The position numbers and the translations under genes were made by a program. This document shows positions 4,986 to 12,609 of a stretch of DNA of 16,118 nucleotides, one piece after another; the stretch's first letter is position 1; the number at the start of each line of letters is the position of its first letter. The stretch is from JAKLEX01 sp035327525. GTDB lineage: Bacteria; Patescibacteriota; Minisyncoccia; Phycocordibacterales; JAACPR01. The notes under the pieces are model-generated. The model was given only the letters and a program-made list of their open reading frames with translations. It was not told the DNA's origin and searched no databases. The stretch spans positions 1-16,118 of the forward strand of contig DAOLDC010000015.1 in the NCBI GenBank assembly GCA_035327525.1, written 5' to 3'.

Positions 4986-5708
4986 ATGGCAACTAAACAA
5001 CAGATTCCTAAGCTCGCAGGAACGATTGTCGAGCATCAAGAGGCGTTTGAAAACTTTTCTGTTGAGGATGCCCAATGGGTTATCCGCAACACAAAAGTGG
5101 CCATTAGTCTCTGGGTTGAGGCGGTGGAAAATCGGGTAAAACCTGTAACCGGAGGTCATGATTTCGATCTGGTCTTCTGGAACAATTTTTACCAGAAATA
5201 CTTCACATGTTTCACCAACTTCTCGACCTTGCAGATTCCTACAAAACCAAAGGACGGCAAATGGCGCTTGCTCGTGATTCTGGGTGGTCTCACGAACAAT
5301 CAGGTCTACGATGCTTGTACCAGGCAGTTTACATGTAGGCGTAGCGTCGGTGATCTGAACCATGTAGTGCTGACCAACGAACGAGATCCTATGAATGGTT
5401 CCTACGCCATTTGGGTCCGTGACAGTGTGGAAGCTGATAAAGTTCATCAGAACAAATCGGCTGACATGATCAAGGAAGAAGGTCTCAAAACTGAAACCCT
5501 GACCGAACGCATGATTCACGAACTGGTCTATTTCTCGGAAACGGGGAAACATTTGGATGTGAACAAGGTCACGTTGTGCAGTGGTTCGCGCTTTTCCGAT
5601 GGTAGCGTGCCGGGCGCGGGTTGGTATGACGGCGACTTCCAGGTGTGTTGGTACTACTCGTTCCTTCGGGGTCGCCGTTGGTGTTCCCGTGAGGTAGTTT
5701 CAATCTGA
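4986..5708 (+). CDS. Uncharacterised protein of a Parcubacteria-type family, in an atypical cassette
   Basis: 240 residues; function unknown. The N-terminal 50 or so residues (MATKQQIPKLAGTIVEHQ onwards, with EDAQWVIRNT at 32-41) resemble from memory an N-terminal module shared by many uncharacterised Parcubacteria proteins with differing C-terminal parts. The C-terminal 45 residues are rich in Gly, Trp, Tyr, Arg and Ser and end in SREVVS; they look like a compact beta-rich domain. There is no signal peptide or membrane segment. Base composition departs sharply from its neighbours (5581-5640 has 39 G/C in 60, against 17 in 60 at 7681-7740), and it alone has a consensus promoter, long leader, Shine-Dalgarno site and private terminator. 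It separates tmk from dut, so it probably arrived as a self-contained unit. Coding is well supported; homology is a recollection, not a search. Confidence 0.8.
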   Translation: MATKQQIPKLAGTIVEHQEAFENFSVEDAQWVIRNTKVAISLWVEAVENRVKPVTGGHDFDLVFWNNFYQKYFTCFTNFSTLQIPTKPKDGKWRLLVILGGLTNNQVYDACTRQFTCRRSVGDLNHVVLTNERDPMNGSYAIWVRDSVEADKVHQNKSADMIKEEGLKTETLTERMIHELVYFSETGKHLDVNKVTLCSGSRFSDGSVPGAGWYDGDFQVCWYYSFLRGRRWCSREVVSI

Positions 5709-5725
5709 TTCAACCTCACTCAATT

Positions 5726-5778
5726 AACCCTCATACATCTTGCTCAGCAGGCTCTGTATCGGGGGTTATTTTTTTATT
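5726..5778 (+). terminator. Intrinsic terminator of the 4986-5708 cassette
   Basis: AACCCTC (5726-5732) pairs with GGGGGTT (5761-5767) including one G-U pair. The stem continues inward through ATAC/GTAT with a single bulged C and may hold a small inner hairpin. A T-run (ATTTTTTTTA) follows directly. It is the strongest terminator in the window and isolates the cassette from dut. Confidence 0.85.
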
Positions 5779-5790
5779 TAATCCAAAAAA

Positions 5791-5799
5791 TGCTATTAT
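5791..5799 (+). promoter_or_regulatory. Extended -10 box of dut
   Basis: TGCTATTAT, 12 bases before the ATG at 5812, just after the terminator. No Shine-Dalgarno sequence lies between. Confidence 0.55.
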
Positions 5800-5811
5800 A
5801 GATATAAAATC

Positions 5812-6246
5812 ATGAAACTCAAGATCAAACGCCTACATCCTGATGCAGTTTTGCCAAATTATGCCCACCCTGGGGATGTCGGACTTGACCTATATTCTCT
5901 TGAAGATTATGTATTGGCAGTGGGCGAACGCAGAATTTTTCCAGTTGGCTTTGCTTTAGAATTTGAAAATGGTTACGCGGCAATTGTAAAAGACAAAGGT
6001 AGTTTGCCAAAAAACGCTGGAATTCATACAATGGGCGGAGTTTTCGACGCGGGATATCGTGGAGAATATAATGTGAATTTAATAAACCTCGGTAATGCGC
6101 CTTACAAAATAGAAAAGGGGGACAAGATTGCTCAATTGGTGATTTATCCGATTATGATCGCTGAATTGGAAGAAGTAACAGAATTGACAGAATCCAGCAG
6201 AGGAGAAGGGCAATTTGGTTCGACTGGGCGAAATGTCAATTCTTAG
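5812..6246 (+). CDS. dut: dUTP diphosphatase
   Basis: 144 residues, typical for trimeric dUTPase, which splits dUTP to dUMP and pyrophosphate. All five family motifs appear in order: HPGDVGLDLYS (19-29), KDKGSLPKNAGI (60-71), GGVFDAGYRGEY with catalytic Asp79 (75-86), GDKIAQLVIYP (103-113) and the C-terminal lid RGEGQFGSTG (130-139) that closes over the triphosphate. Motif 2 is slightly off, with Lys-Gly-Ser where Arg-Ser-Gly is usual. A complete dUTPase makes it less likely that the Dcd-fold protein at 82-726 is merely the cell's dUTPase. It has its own -10 box and follows a strong terminator, so it is not co-transcribed with the cassette before it. Confidence 0.95.
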   Translation: MKLKIKRLHPDAVLPNYAHPGDVGLDLYSLEDYVLAVGERRIFPVGFALEFENGYAAIVKDKGSLPKNAGIHTMGGVFDAGYRGEYNVNLINLGNAPYKIEKGDKIAQLVIYPIMIAELEEVTELTESSRGEGQFGSTGRNVNS

Positions 6247-6280
6247 TTTTTTTCTAGAAAATTTATAAATAATTTTTTTG

Positions 6281-6289
6281 TGTTAATAT
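6281..6289 (+). promoter_or_regulatory. Extended -10 box of argS
   Basis: TGTTAATAT after a T-run, 17 bases before the ATG at 6307. It is the longest such spacing of the series, leaving a leader of about ten bases and no Shine-Dalgarno sequence. Confidence 0.5.
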
Positions 6290-6306
6290 AAAAAGTAACT
6301 CAATAA

Positions 6307-8205
6307 ATGAAATCCGAAATAGAAAAATTAATAAAAAAAGTCGTCTTAGAAGACAAAAATTCAAATTCGCCCGATTTGAGCGCGGGATCCGATTCGAGCA
6401 CTAGATCTGATTCGAGCGCTGAATCTGATTTGAATTTTGTTATTGAACATCCTGCCGATTTGCAACACGGTGATTATTCGACAAATGTCGCAATGGTTTT
6501 GGCAAAAAAACTCAACAAAAATCCGCGCGAATTAGCACAAGAAATCGTCAAAAATCTAAATGCAGAAATCTCAAAAAATCCAGACGCTTCTCAAGCGAGC
6601 GATATCGAAAAAATCGAAATCGCAGGTCCAGGATTTATTAATTTTTATTTGTCCCGGAAATTTTTTAAAAAATCAATTCAACAGATTTTGAACGGAGAAA
6701 CCAATTATGGCCGTAACAATGATTTGAAAGGAAAAAATATTATAGTCGAGTACACCGATCCAAACCCATTCAAACAATTTCATATTGGACATTTGATGCC
6801 GAATACTATTGGCGAATCGATTGCTAGAATTTTGGAATGGAACGGGGCAAATATTACAAGGGTTTGTTATCAGGGTGATGTTGGAATGCATGTAGCAAAA
6901 GCTCTGTGGGGTATGAAGAAAAACCTGCAAAAAATGCCAAACGATTCTGCCACAATGTCAGAAAAAATTTCATTTCTTGGAGAAGCTTATGTTTTTGGTT
7001 CAGAAAAATATGAAACAGATGATGTTATAAAAGCCGAAGTAAACGAAATCAACAAAAAGGTTTATGAATTATTTGATGATACAAAAAGTAATGACGATCC
7101 AGAAATAAAAAATCTATATAACAAAGGACGTGAATGGAGTCTAATCCATTTCGGTCAAATGTATGAAAAATTGGGTACGACTTTTGATCATTTTATTTTT
7201 GAACATCAAGTTTCAAAAATAGGTAGCAAAATAGTTCGCGAAAATGTTCCAGAAATATTTGAATTGTCTGACGGCGCAGTTGTTTATCGAGGCGAAAAAG
7301 ACGGCCTCCACACTAGAGTTTTTATCAATTCTATGGGATTGCCAACCTATGAAGCAAAAGATATCGGTCTGGCATATTACAAACATTCTGAATTGGCAGA
7401 AAAAGTTTTGAGTAAAAAGCCAAAAACCGGCACAGAAGATATTTCAAAATTAATAAAAAATGTTAGCGAAAAATTTGATGCATCAATAATCGTTACGGCA
7501 AATGAACAAAAAGATTATTACAAGGTTGTTCGTGCCGCAATGAAAAAATTAAACCCAGAAATTGCCGAAAATACAGTTCACATAACTCATGGAATGTTAC
7601 GTTTTGCCGATGGAAAGATGTCATCTCGAAAAGGCAACATAATTACCGCCGAAGAACTTTTGACTGATATAGAAAATCTTGTTTCGGAAAAATTACAAGA
7701 TCAATTGGAAAAGATTTCATCAGATGATTTCGAAAAAACAAAAAATACTATTGCTGTTTCATCAATAAAATATACTATTTTGAAACAATCAATTGGTCGT
7801 GACATTGTTTTTGACAAAAATTCAGCAGTTTCTTTTGAGGGAGATTCTGGACCATATTTGCAGTATACATATGTTAGAGCAAAATCGATAATAGAAAAAG
7901 CACAAGAAAAAAATCTAATTTTTATAGAATCACAAGAGCCAGAAAACTGGCAAACAACTGATTTAGAAAAAGTACTTTATAGATTACCAGAATCGATCAG
8001 AGATGCTTATTCAGAACTTGGACCACAATATATTGTCACTCTTTTGACAAAAATTTGTGCTGAATTCAATTCATTTTATGGAAAACAAATAATTTTGGAC
8101 GGTACACAGGCCGAATCCTACAAACTTGCAATAACAAAAGCCACAATGCATGTCATCCAAAACGGTTTGAAGGTTCTCGGAATTCGTGTACCAAATAGGA
8201 TGTAG
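6307..8205 (+). CDS. argS: Arginyl-tRNA synthetase
   Basis: 632 residues; class Ia synthetase that charges tRNA-Arg with arginine. The N-terminal tRNA-binding Add1 domain (about 1-120) ends in the family's GPGFINFYLS stretch (107-116). The catalytic core opens with VEYTDPNPFKQFHIGH (147-162, HIGH at 159-162), carries the LPTYEAKDIGLA motif (345-356), and closes with KMSSRKGN (437-444), the KMSKS equivalent. The C-terminal DALR-type anticodon-binding domain covers roughly 500-632 and ends in the usual VLGIRVPNRM. Residues 22-41 are a Ser/Asp-rich spacer produced by an 18-bp tandem repeat (6373-6435) and are not part of the family. It is followed after 31 bases by ileS, which has its own -10 box. 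Confidence 0.97.
   Translation: MKSEIEKLIKKVVLEDKNSNSPDLSAGSDSSTRSDSSAESDLNFVIEHPADLQHGDYSTNVAMVLAKKLNKNPRELAQEIVKNLNAEISKNPDASQASDIEKIEIAGPGFINFYLSRKFFKKSIQQILNGETNYGRNNDLKGKNIIVEYTDPNPFKQFHIGHLMPNTIGESIARILEWNGANITRVCYQGDVGMHVAKALWGMKKNLQKMPNDSATMSEKISFLGEAYVFGSEKYETDDVIKAEVNEINKKVYELFDDTKSNDDPEIKNLYNKGREWSLIHFGQMYEKLGTTFDHFIFEHQVSKIGSKIVRENVPEIFELSDGAVVYRGEKDGLHTRVFINSMGLPTYEAKDIGLAYYKHSELAEKVLSKKPKTGTEDISKLIKNVSEKFDASIIVTANEQKDYYKVVRAAMKKLNPEIAENTVHITHGMLRFADGKMSSRKGNIITAEELLTDIENLVSEKLQDQLEKISSDDFEKTKNTIAVSSIKYTILKQSIGRDIVFDKNSAVSFEGDSGPYLQYTYVRAKSIIEKAQEKNLIFIESQEPENWQTTDLEKVLYRLPESIRDAYSELGPQYIVTLLTKICAEFNSFYGKQIILDGTQAESYKLAITKATMHVIQNGLKVLGIRVPNRM
6373..6435 (+). repeat. 18-bp in-frame tandem repeat in argS
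   Basis: Copies at 6373-6390, 6391-6408 and 6409-6426 share the pattern GATTYGAGCNCNRGATCY with few differences, and a 9-base partial copy follows. Translation gives a six-residue Asp/Ser-rich unit in the N-terminal domain, likely a disordered loop. Confidence 0.75.
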
Positions 8206-8218
8206 AAAATCTATTTTG

Positions 8219-8227
8219 TGTTAGAAT
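8219..8227 (+). promoter_or_regulatory. Extended -10 box of ileS
   Basis: TGTTAGAAT, 9 bases before the ATG at 8237, no Shine-Dalgarno sequence. The preceding TTTTG run resembles that of argS and recO. Confidence 0.55.
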
Positions 8228-8236
8228 CGACATACT

Positions 8237-11200
8237 ATGAGTGAACAAAATGATCAGAAAGCTATAAACGACCAGAACTCTATAGGCGAACAGAACGCCA
8301 AAGATGCCAAGAGCGATTTTGCAAAAAAAGAAGAACAGGTTCTAGATTTTTGGCAAAAGAGCAAAATTTTCGAAAAATCCTTATTGAAACCATCGCCAAA
8401 AGGAGAGTATGTTTTTTTTGACGGCCCTCCTTTTGCGACCGGACTACCACATTACGGGCATATTTTGGCTGGAACGATCAAGGATGTAATTCCAAGATAT
8501 CAAACAATGAGAGGCTATCATGTACCTCGCAGATGGGGTTGGGATTGTCACGGTTTGCCAATCGAAAATCTAATTCAAGAAGAAAATAATCTAAAAACAA
8601 AACAAGATATTGAAAATTTTGGTATAAAAAATTTTAGTAAAGCCGCAAAAAATTGTGTTTTTCGTTATGATTCAGAATGGCGTCAAATAATTCCTAGAAC
8701 TGGTCGTTTTGTTGATATGAATAATCAATACACAACAATGGATCCATCGTTTATGGAATCAGTGTGGTGGGCTTTTTCTACTTTACACAAAAAAGGTTTG
8801 GTTTATGAAGGATTCAGATCAATGCATATTTCTCCATTACTAGAAACACCACTTTCGAATTTTGAAGTAAATCAAAATTACAAAGATATCACTGACATTT
8901 CTGTTTTTGCAAAGTTCAAAATGTTAGACAAACAGGGCGATATCGCACGCGGCGATTCAGGAGAAACATTTTTGATAGCATGGACAACTACACCTTGGAC
9001 ATTATTTGGAAACGTCGCGTTGGCGGTCGGAGAAAATATAGAATATGTAAAGGTCAAAATTATAAACGAAAATAATGATAAGAAAATCGACCAAAAAACT
9101 GTCGAAAATTCCAGCGAAAAAATAATTTTGGCAAAGGATCGTCTTCAAAGCATTTTGAAAGACAAAAAGTACGAAATTATAGAAACTTTTTCCGGTGCAG
9201 ATTTGGTTGGAAAAAAATATGAACCGATTTTTGATAATTATTCAAAAAATTCAAAACTCGAAAATCATGAAAATGGTTGGAAAATTTATTCCGCAGATTT
9301 TGTTACAACAGAGGACGGTTCTGGAATTGTGCATATCGCACCAGCCTTTGGTGAGGACGATTTGAATTTAGGAAAAAAACATAATTTACCTTTTGTACAA
9401 CACGTAAATATTGATGGAACGATAAAAAAAGATATTTCAGAACTATCAGGTCATCAAGCAAAACCAAAAGCTACAAAAGAAAACCCAAACGCTCATCAGG
9501 AAACAGATATTTTGGTGTTAAAAATGTTAGCGGGAAAAAGCCGACTTTTTGCAAAAGAAAAATTTGTTCATTCATACCCACATTGCCCCAGAACTGATGC
9601 TCCACTTCTCAACTATGCGCTTTCATCATGGTTTGTAAGAGTTACAGATTACAACAAAAAAATGGTGTCGTTGAATAAAGGTGTAAAATGGGTACCACAA
9701 AATATTGGCGAAAAAAGATTTGGAAATTGGTTAGAAAATATCAAGGATTGGGGCGTTTCTCGTTCTCGATATTGGGGAACACCATTACCAATTTGGAAGT
9801 CAAAAGACGGCAGCCAAGTCGATGTTCTGGGTTCGGTTGATGATATCAAGAATCGCACAAAATCTACAAACAAATATTTTGTAATGCGACACGGTGAGGC
9901 GGAGCATAATATCAATAAAGTTTTGAATTCTGATAATTCACATCCTGCCAATTTGACCGAAAACGGAAAAAGACAAATTGATGAAGTGATTTCAAAAATA
10001 AAATCAGAAAAAATCGATTTGATTATTTGTTCTCCATTAATCAGAACAAGAGATACTGCAAAAATTATTTCAGAAAAAATTGGAATGTCGTCAGACAAAA
10101 TTATTGAAGACAAAAGGTTGAGAGAAATTCAGAGTGGAATTCTTAATAACAAAAGTGATCAGGAATTTGATAACTTCTTTTCAAGCGAAAATGATTTTCT
10201 TACAAAAAGACCCGCGAATGGTGGAGAAAATCTGCTAGATGTCAAAAAAAGAATGGGGGATTTTATTTATGATATTGATAAAAAATATTCTGATAAGACA
10301 ATACTCATTATTTCTCACGACTGGCCACTGTGGATGTTGCAATCAGTATCGCTAGGTTTAGATAACAAAAATATTTTCAAAATAGCCAACAAAGATTTTC
10401 TTTTTATAGAAACTGGCGAATTTCGTCATTTTGATTTTGCTCCAATTCCACATAATGATGAATATGTTTTGGATTTGCATCGACCGTACATTGATGAAAT
10501 AACTTACGAAAAGGATGGCAAATTAATGACCAGAATTCCTGAAGTTTTCGACACATGGTTTGATTCTGGATCAATGCCGTATGCTGTTCCGCACTATCCG
10601 TTTGAAAAAAATTCAAGCAAAAAAATGAATCCAGGCAATGGAATTTTTGGATTTTTTGGTAAAAATCGCAAATTTCCAGCTGACTTTATTGCCGAAGGTT
10701 TGGATCAAACACGCGGATGGTTTTATACATTGCTGGCTCTAAATACTGCACTTTTTGGAAAATCCCCATACAAAAATGTCGTTGTTAATGGACTTGTTCT
10801 TGCAGAAGATGGTCAAAAAATGTCAAAAAGACTAAAAAATTATCCAGAACCTAGTTCACTGTTTAATAAATACGGCGCTGATTCAATGAGGTATTATATG
10901 TTGTCTTCCGCAATTGTCGAAGCCGAGCCACTCAGTTTTTCCGAAAAAGGAGTTGATGAAATTTACAAAAAAATAATTGCTCGCTTACTGAATGTTTTGT
11001 CTTTTTATGAAATGTACAATGAGACCGATGAATCTTTCAGATCACCAAAATCCTCAGAATCACCCAGATCACCAAATCATCTAGATAGGTGGATTATCGC
11101 CAGATTGAATCAGGTTTTGGAGCAAACAACCGACGGCATGGAGAAATATGAATTGAACACTGCATGCAGACCATTTTTTGATTTTGTTGATGATTTATCA

Positions 11201-11950
11201 ACTTGGTATATTCGTCGTTCTCGTGATCGATTCAAAAGTTCTGATGAATCTGACAGAAATTTTGCAATCGCAACGACAAAACATGTTTTGAATGAATTCT
11301 CAAAAATAATAGCTCCATTTATGCCATTTACGGCAGAAATGATTTATCAAAAAATAAATAATTTTGATTTTTCTAATTCGGAAAAAAGTGTTCATTTGGA
11401 AAATTGGCCAAAATTACAAAAAATTGATGAAAACTTGATAATGCAAATGAGCGAGGTTAGAGAATTTGTCAGTTTGGCACTATTAGCTAGGGACAAAATC
11501 GGCATAAAAATCCGTCAGCCATTACAAACTTTGAAAATAAATGCCGATCAAAATAAATTTGATTCAGGATTGATTTTTTTGATAAAAGATGAAGTAAATG
11601 TCAAAGAAGTAATTTGTGATGAAAATCTAGCTGATGAAAAAGTTTATCTTGATCCAAATATTTCAGACGAATTGAAACAAGAGGGAATAGTTAGAGAATT
11701 GAATCGCTTCATCCAGAGTATTAGAAAAAACAAAAAACTTCTTCCAAATGACAAAATTGTCTTGAATATCGAAACCGATAGTCATGGGCAAAATTTTATT
11801 CAGAAATACGAAGAAGAAATTTCTGAATCAGTTCGCGCCGAAAAAATCACTTTTTCAACCTCACCATCCGTCCCAGCCACTCCAACCATCGAAAGCTCCG
11901 ATAATGTTTTGAAAATAGAAAAATACTCATTCAAAATATCAATTAATTAA
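8237..11950 (+). CDS. ileS: Isoleucyl-tRNA synthetase with an inserted histidine-phosphatase domain
   Basis: 1237 residues. Class Ia IleRS of the eukaryote-like type: GPPFATGLPHYGH (63-75, HIGH equivalent HYGH), CP1 editing domain with TWTTTPWTL and GSGIVHIAPAFGEDD, SYPHCPRTDAPL, SRSRYWGTPLPIW, EVFDTWFDSGSMPYA, and EDGQKMSKR (KMSKR at 861-865), then an anticodon-binding C-terminus. Between GTPLPIWKSKDG and VLDLHRPYID, where normal enzymes have a short linker, lies a complete histidine-phosphatase domain (about 542-743). Residues 4-27 are a repeat-derived Asn/Gln-rich tail, and a Ser/Pro-rich insert lies just before HLDRWIIARL. The reading frame is intact throughout, and synthetase motifs on both sides are conserved, so this is one fused protein. 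It has its own -10 box and is followed by recO. Confidence 0.97.
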   Translation: MSEQNDQKAINDQNSIGEQNAKDAKSDFAKKEEQVLDFWQKSKIFEKSLLKPSPKGEYVFFDGPPFATGLPHYGHILAGTIKDVIPRYQTMRGYHVPRRWGWDCHGLPIENLIQEENNLKTKQDIENFGIKNFSKAAKNCVFRYDSEWRQIIPRTGRFVDMNNQYTTMDPSFMESVWWAFSTLHKKGLVYEGFRSMHISPLLETPLSNFEVNQNYKDITDISVFAKFKMLDKQGDIARGDSGETFLIAWTTTPWTLFGNVALAVGENIEYVKVKIINENNDKKIDQKTVENSSEKIILAKDRLQSILKDKKYEIIETFSGADLVGKKYEPIFDNYSKNSKLENHENGWKIYSADFVTTEDGSGIVHIAPAFGEDDLNLGKKHNLPFVQHVNIDGTIKKDISELSGHQAKPKATKENPNAHQETDILVLKMLAGKSRLFAKEKFVHSYPHCPRTDAPLLNYALSSWFVRVTDYNKKMVSLNKGVKWVPQNIGEKRFGNWLENIKDWGVSRSRYWGTPLPIWKSKDGSQVDVLGSVDDIKNRTKSTNKYFVMRHGEAEHNINKVLNSDNSHPANLTENGKRQIDEVISKIKSEKIDLIICSPLIRTRDTAKIISEKIGMSSDKIIEDKRLREIQSGILNNKSDQEFDNFFSSENDFLTKRPANGGENLLDVKKRMGDFIYDIDKKYSDKTILIISHDWPLWMLQSVSLGLDNKNIFKIANKDFLFIETGEFRHFDFAPIPHNDEYVLDLHRPYIDEITYEKDGKLMTRIPEVFDTWFDSGSMPYAVPHYPFEKNSSKKMNPGNGIFGFFGKNRKFPADFIAEGLDQTRGWFYTLLALNTALFGKSPYKNVVVNGLVLAEDGQKMSKRLKNYPEPSSLFNKYGADSMRYYMLSSAIVEAEPLSFSEKGVDEIYKKIIARLLNVLSFYEMYNETDESFRSPKSSESPRSPNHLDRWIIARLNQVLEQTTDGMEKYELNTACRPFFDFVDDLSTWYIRRSRDRFKSSDESDRNFAIATTKHVLNEFSKIIAPFMPFTAEMIYQKINNFDFSNSEKSVHLENWPKLQKIDENLIMQMSEVREFVSLALLARDKIGIKIRQPLQTLKINADQNKFDSGLIFLIKDEVNVKEVICDENLADEKVYLDPNISDELKQEGIVRELNRFIQSIRKNKKLLPNDKIVLNIETDSHGQNFIQKYEEEISESVRAEKITFSTSPSVPATPTIESSDNVLKIEKYSFKISIN
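8252..8305 (+). repeat. 18-bp in-frame tandem repeat at the ileS 5' end
   Basis: Three imperfect 18-base units (8252-8269, 8270-8287, 8288-8305), each starting GAYCAGAA or GAACAGAA, encode an Asp/Gln/Asn-rich tail ahead of the synthetase proper. The period equals that of the argS repeat. Confidence 0.6.
9860..10465 (+). other. Histidine-phosphatase (phosphoglycerate mutase-like) domain inserted in IleRS
   Basis: Encoded residues about 542-743. All catalytic positions of the family are present: Arg551-His552-Gly553 in VMRHGEAEHN (His552 would be phosphorylated), Arg603 in CSPLIRTRDTA, Glu630 in LREIQSG and His694 in ISHDWP. LTENGKRQ (the LTxxGxxQ helix start) and GGENLLDVKKRM are also typical. 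Both boundaries fall in the linker between the PLPIW and DLHRP segments of eukaryote-like IleRS. No frame disruption or internal start with ribosome site is seen, so it is expressed as part of the synthetase. Substrate unknown. Confidence 0.9.
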
Positions 11951-11968
11951 TTTTTTTCTAATTTTTTT

Positions 11969-11977
11969 TGTTTAAAT
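11969..11977 (+). promoter_or_regulatory. Probable extended -10 box of recO
   Basis: TGTTTAAAT after a long T-run, 10 bases before the ATG at 11988. The later CATAAT (11980-11985) lies too close to the ATG to serve. Confidence 0.4.
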
Positions 11978-11987
11978 GTCATAATTC

Positions 11988-12587
11988 ATGCACCACATTC
12001 ATAGAACAAAAGCTTTTGTTTTGAGAAATATATCGACAAAGGAATCTGATGCCCAACTAATCCTGTTGACTGCTGAAATGGGAACAATAAGAGCAATCGT
12101 TCAAGGTTCAAGAAAAACCGAATCAAAACATCGTCAAACAGTTCAGACTTATTCACTCATCGATGTTGCATTGGTTTCTGGTAGAACAGGCTGGAGAGTT
12201 GTAAATGCAAATTTTATTTATAATTTTTTTTATGAAATAAAAAATTTCGAACTCCGAGAAAATATTTGCAAAACCATTAATTTGGTAGATAGACTGATCG
12301 CGGGAGAACTAGAGGATGCAAAACTTTTTCTGCTCACAAAAGATTTTATCGATTTCGCAATTTTGAACCAAGAAAAAATAACTCACAAAAAAATACTTTT
12401 GTTTGAACTTATTTTTACAGCTAGGATATTGAACATTTTGGGATATTTTGACGAACAAAACTTCAAAAAAAATATTATAGAACCAATTTCACTAGAATTG
12501 ATCGAATTGCTTCAGTCTGAGGATGAAAAATATATAAAAAATCTAACAATAGAAATCAACAGTTCACTTAGAGACAGCAACTTATAA
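11988..12587 (+). CDS. recO: DNA repair protein RecO
   Basis: 199 residues, shorter than the roughly 240 of E. coli RecO. RecO binds single-stranded DNA and, with RecR, loads RecA onto SSB-coated DNA. The N-terminal OB-fold pattern is clear: AFVLRNISTKESDAQLILLTAEMG (9-32), then a basic GSRKTESKHR stretch (40-49) and a beta strand series ending near VVNANF. The helical C-terminal part has LVDRLIAGE and ends without the four-Cys zinc finger of many RecO proteins. It lies between ileS and a surface-protein gene, with its own -10 box; no functional link with the neighbours is evident. Confidence 0.85.
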   Translation: MHHIHRTKAFVLRNISTKESDAQLILLTAEMGTIRAIVQGSRKTESKHRQTVQTYSLIDVALVSGRTGWRVVNANFIYNFFYEIKNFELRENICKTINLVDRLIAGELEDAKLFLLTKDFIDFAILNQEKITHKKILLFELIFTARILNILGYFDEQNFKKNIIEPISLELIELLQSEDEKYIKNLTIEINSSLRDSNL

Positions 12588-12591
12588 AAAG

Positions 12592-12600
12592 TGCTATAAT
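12592..12600 (+). promoter_or_regulatory. Extended -10 box of the surface-protein gene
   Basis: TGCTATAAT, a perfect extended -10, 9 bases before the ATG at 12610 and only 5 bases after the recO stop. No Shine-Dalgarno sequence. Confidence 0.7.
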
Positions 12601-12609
12601 TTATATCAA

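Noticed and set aside
4908..5552. Long minus-strand ORF opposite the cassette gene
   Set aside because: No promoter or ribosome site on that strand, and the plus strand has a promoter, Shine-Dalgarno site, ATG and terminator in register. The long open antisense frame follows from the higher G+C of the gene.
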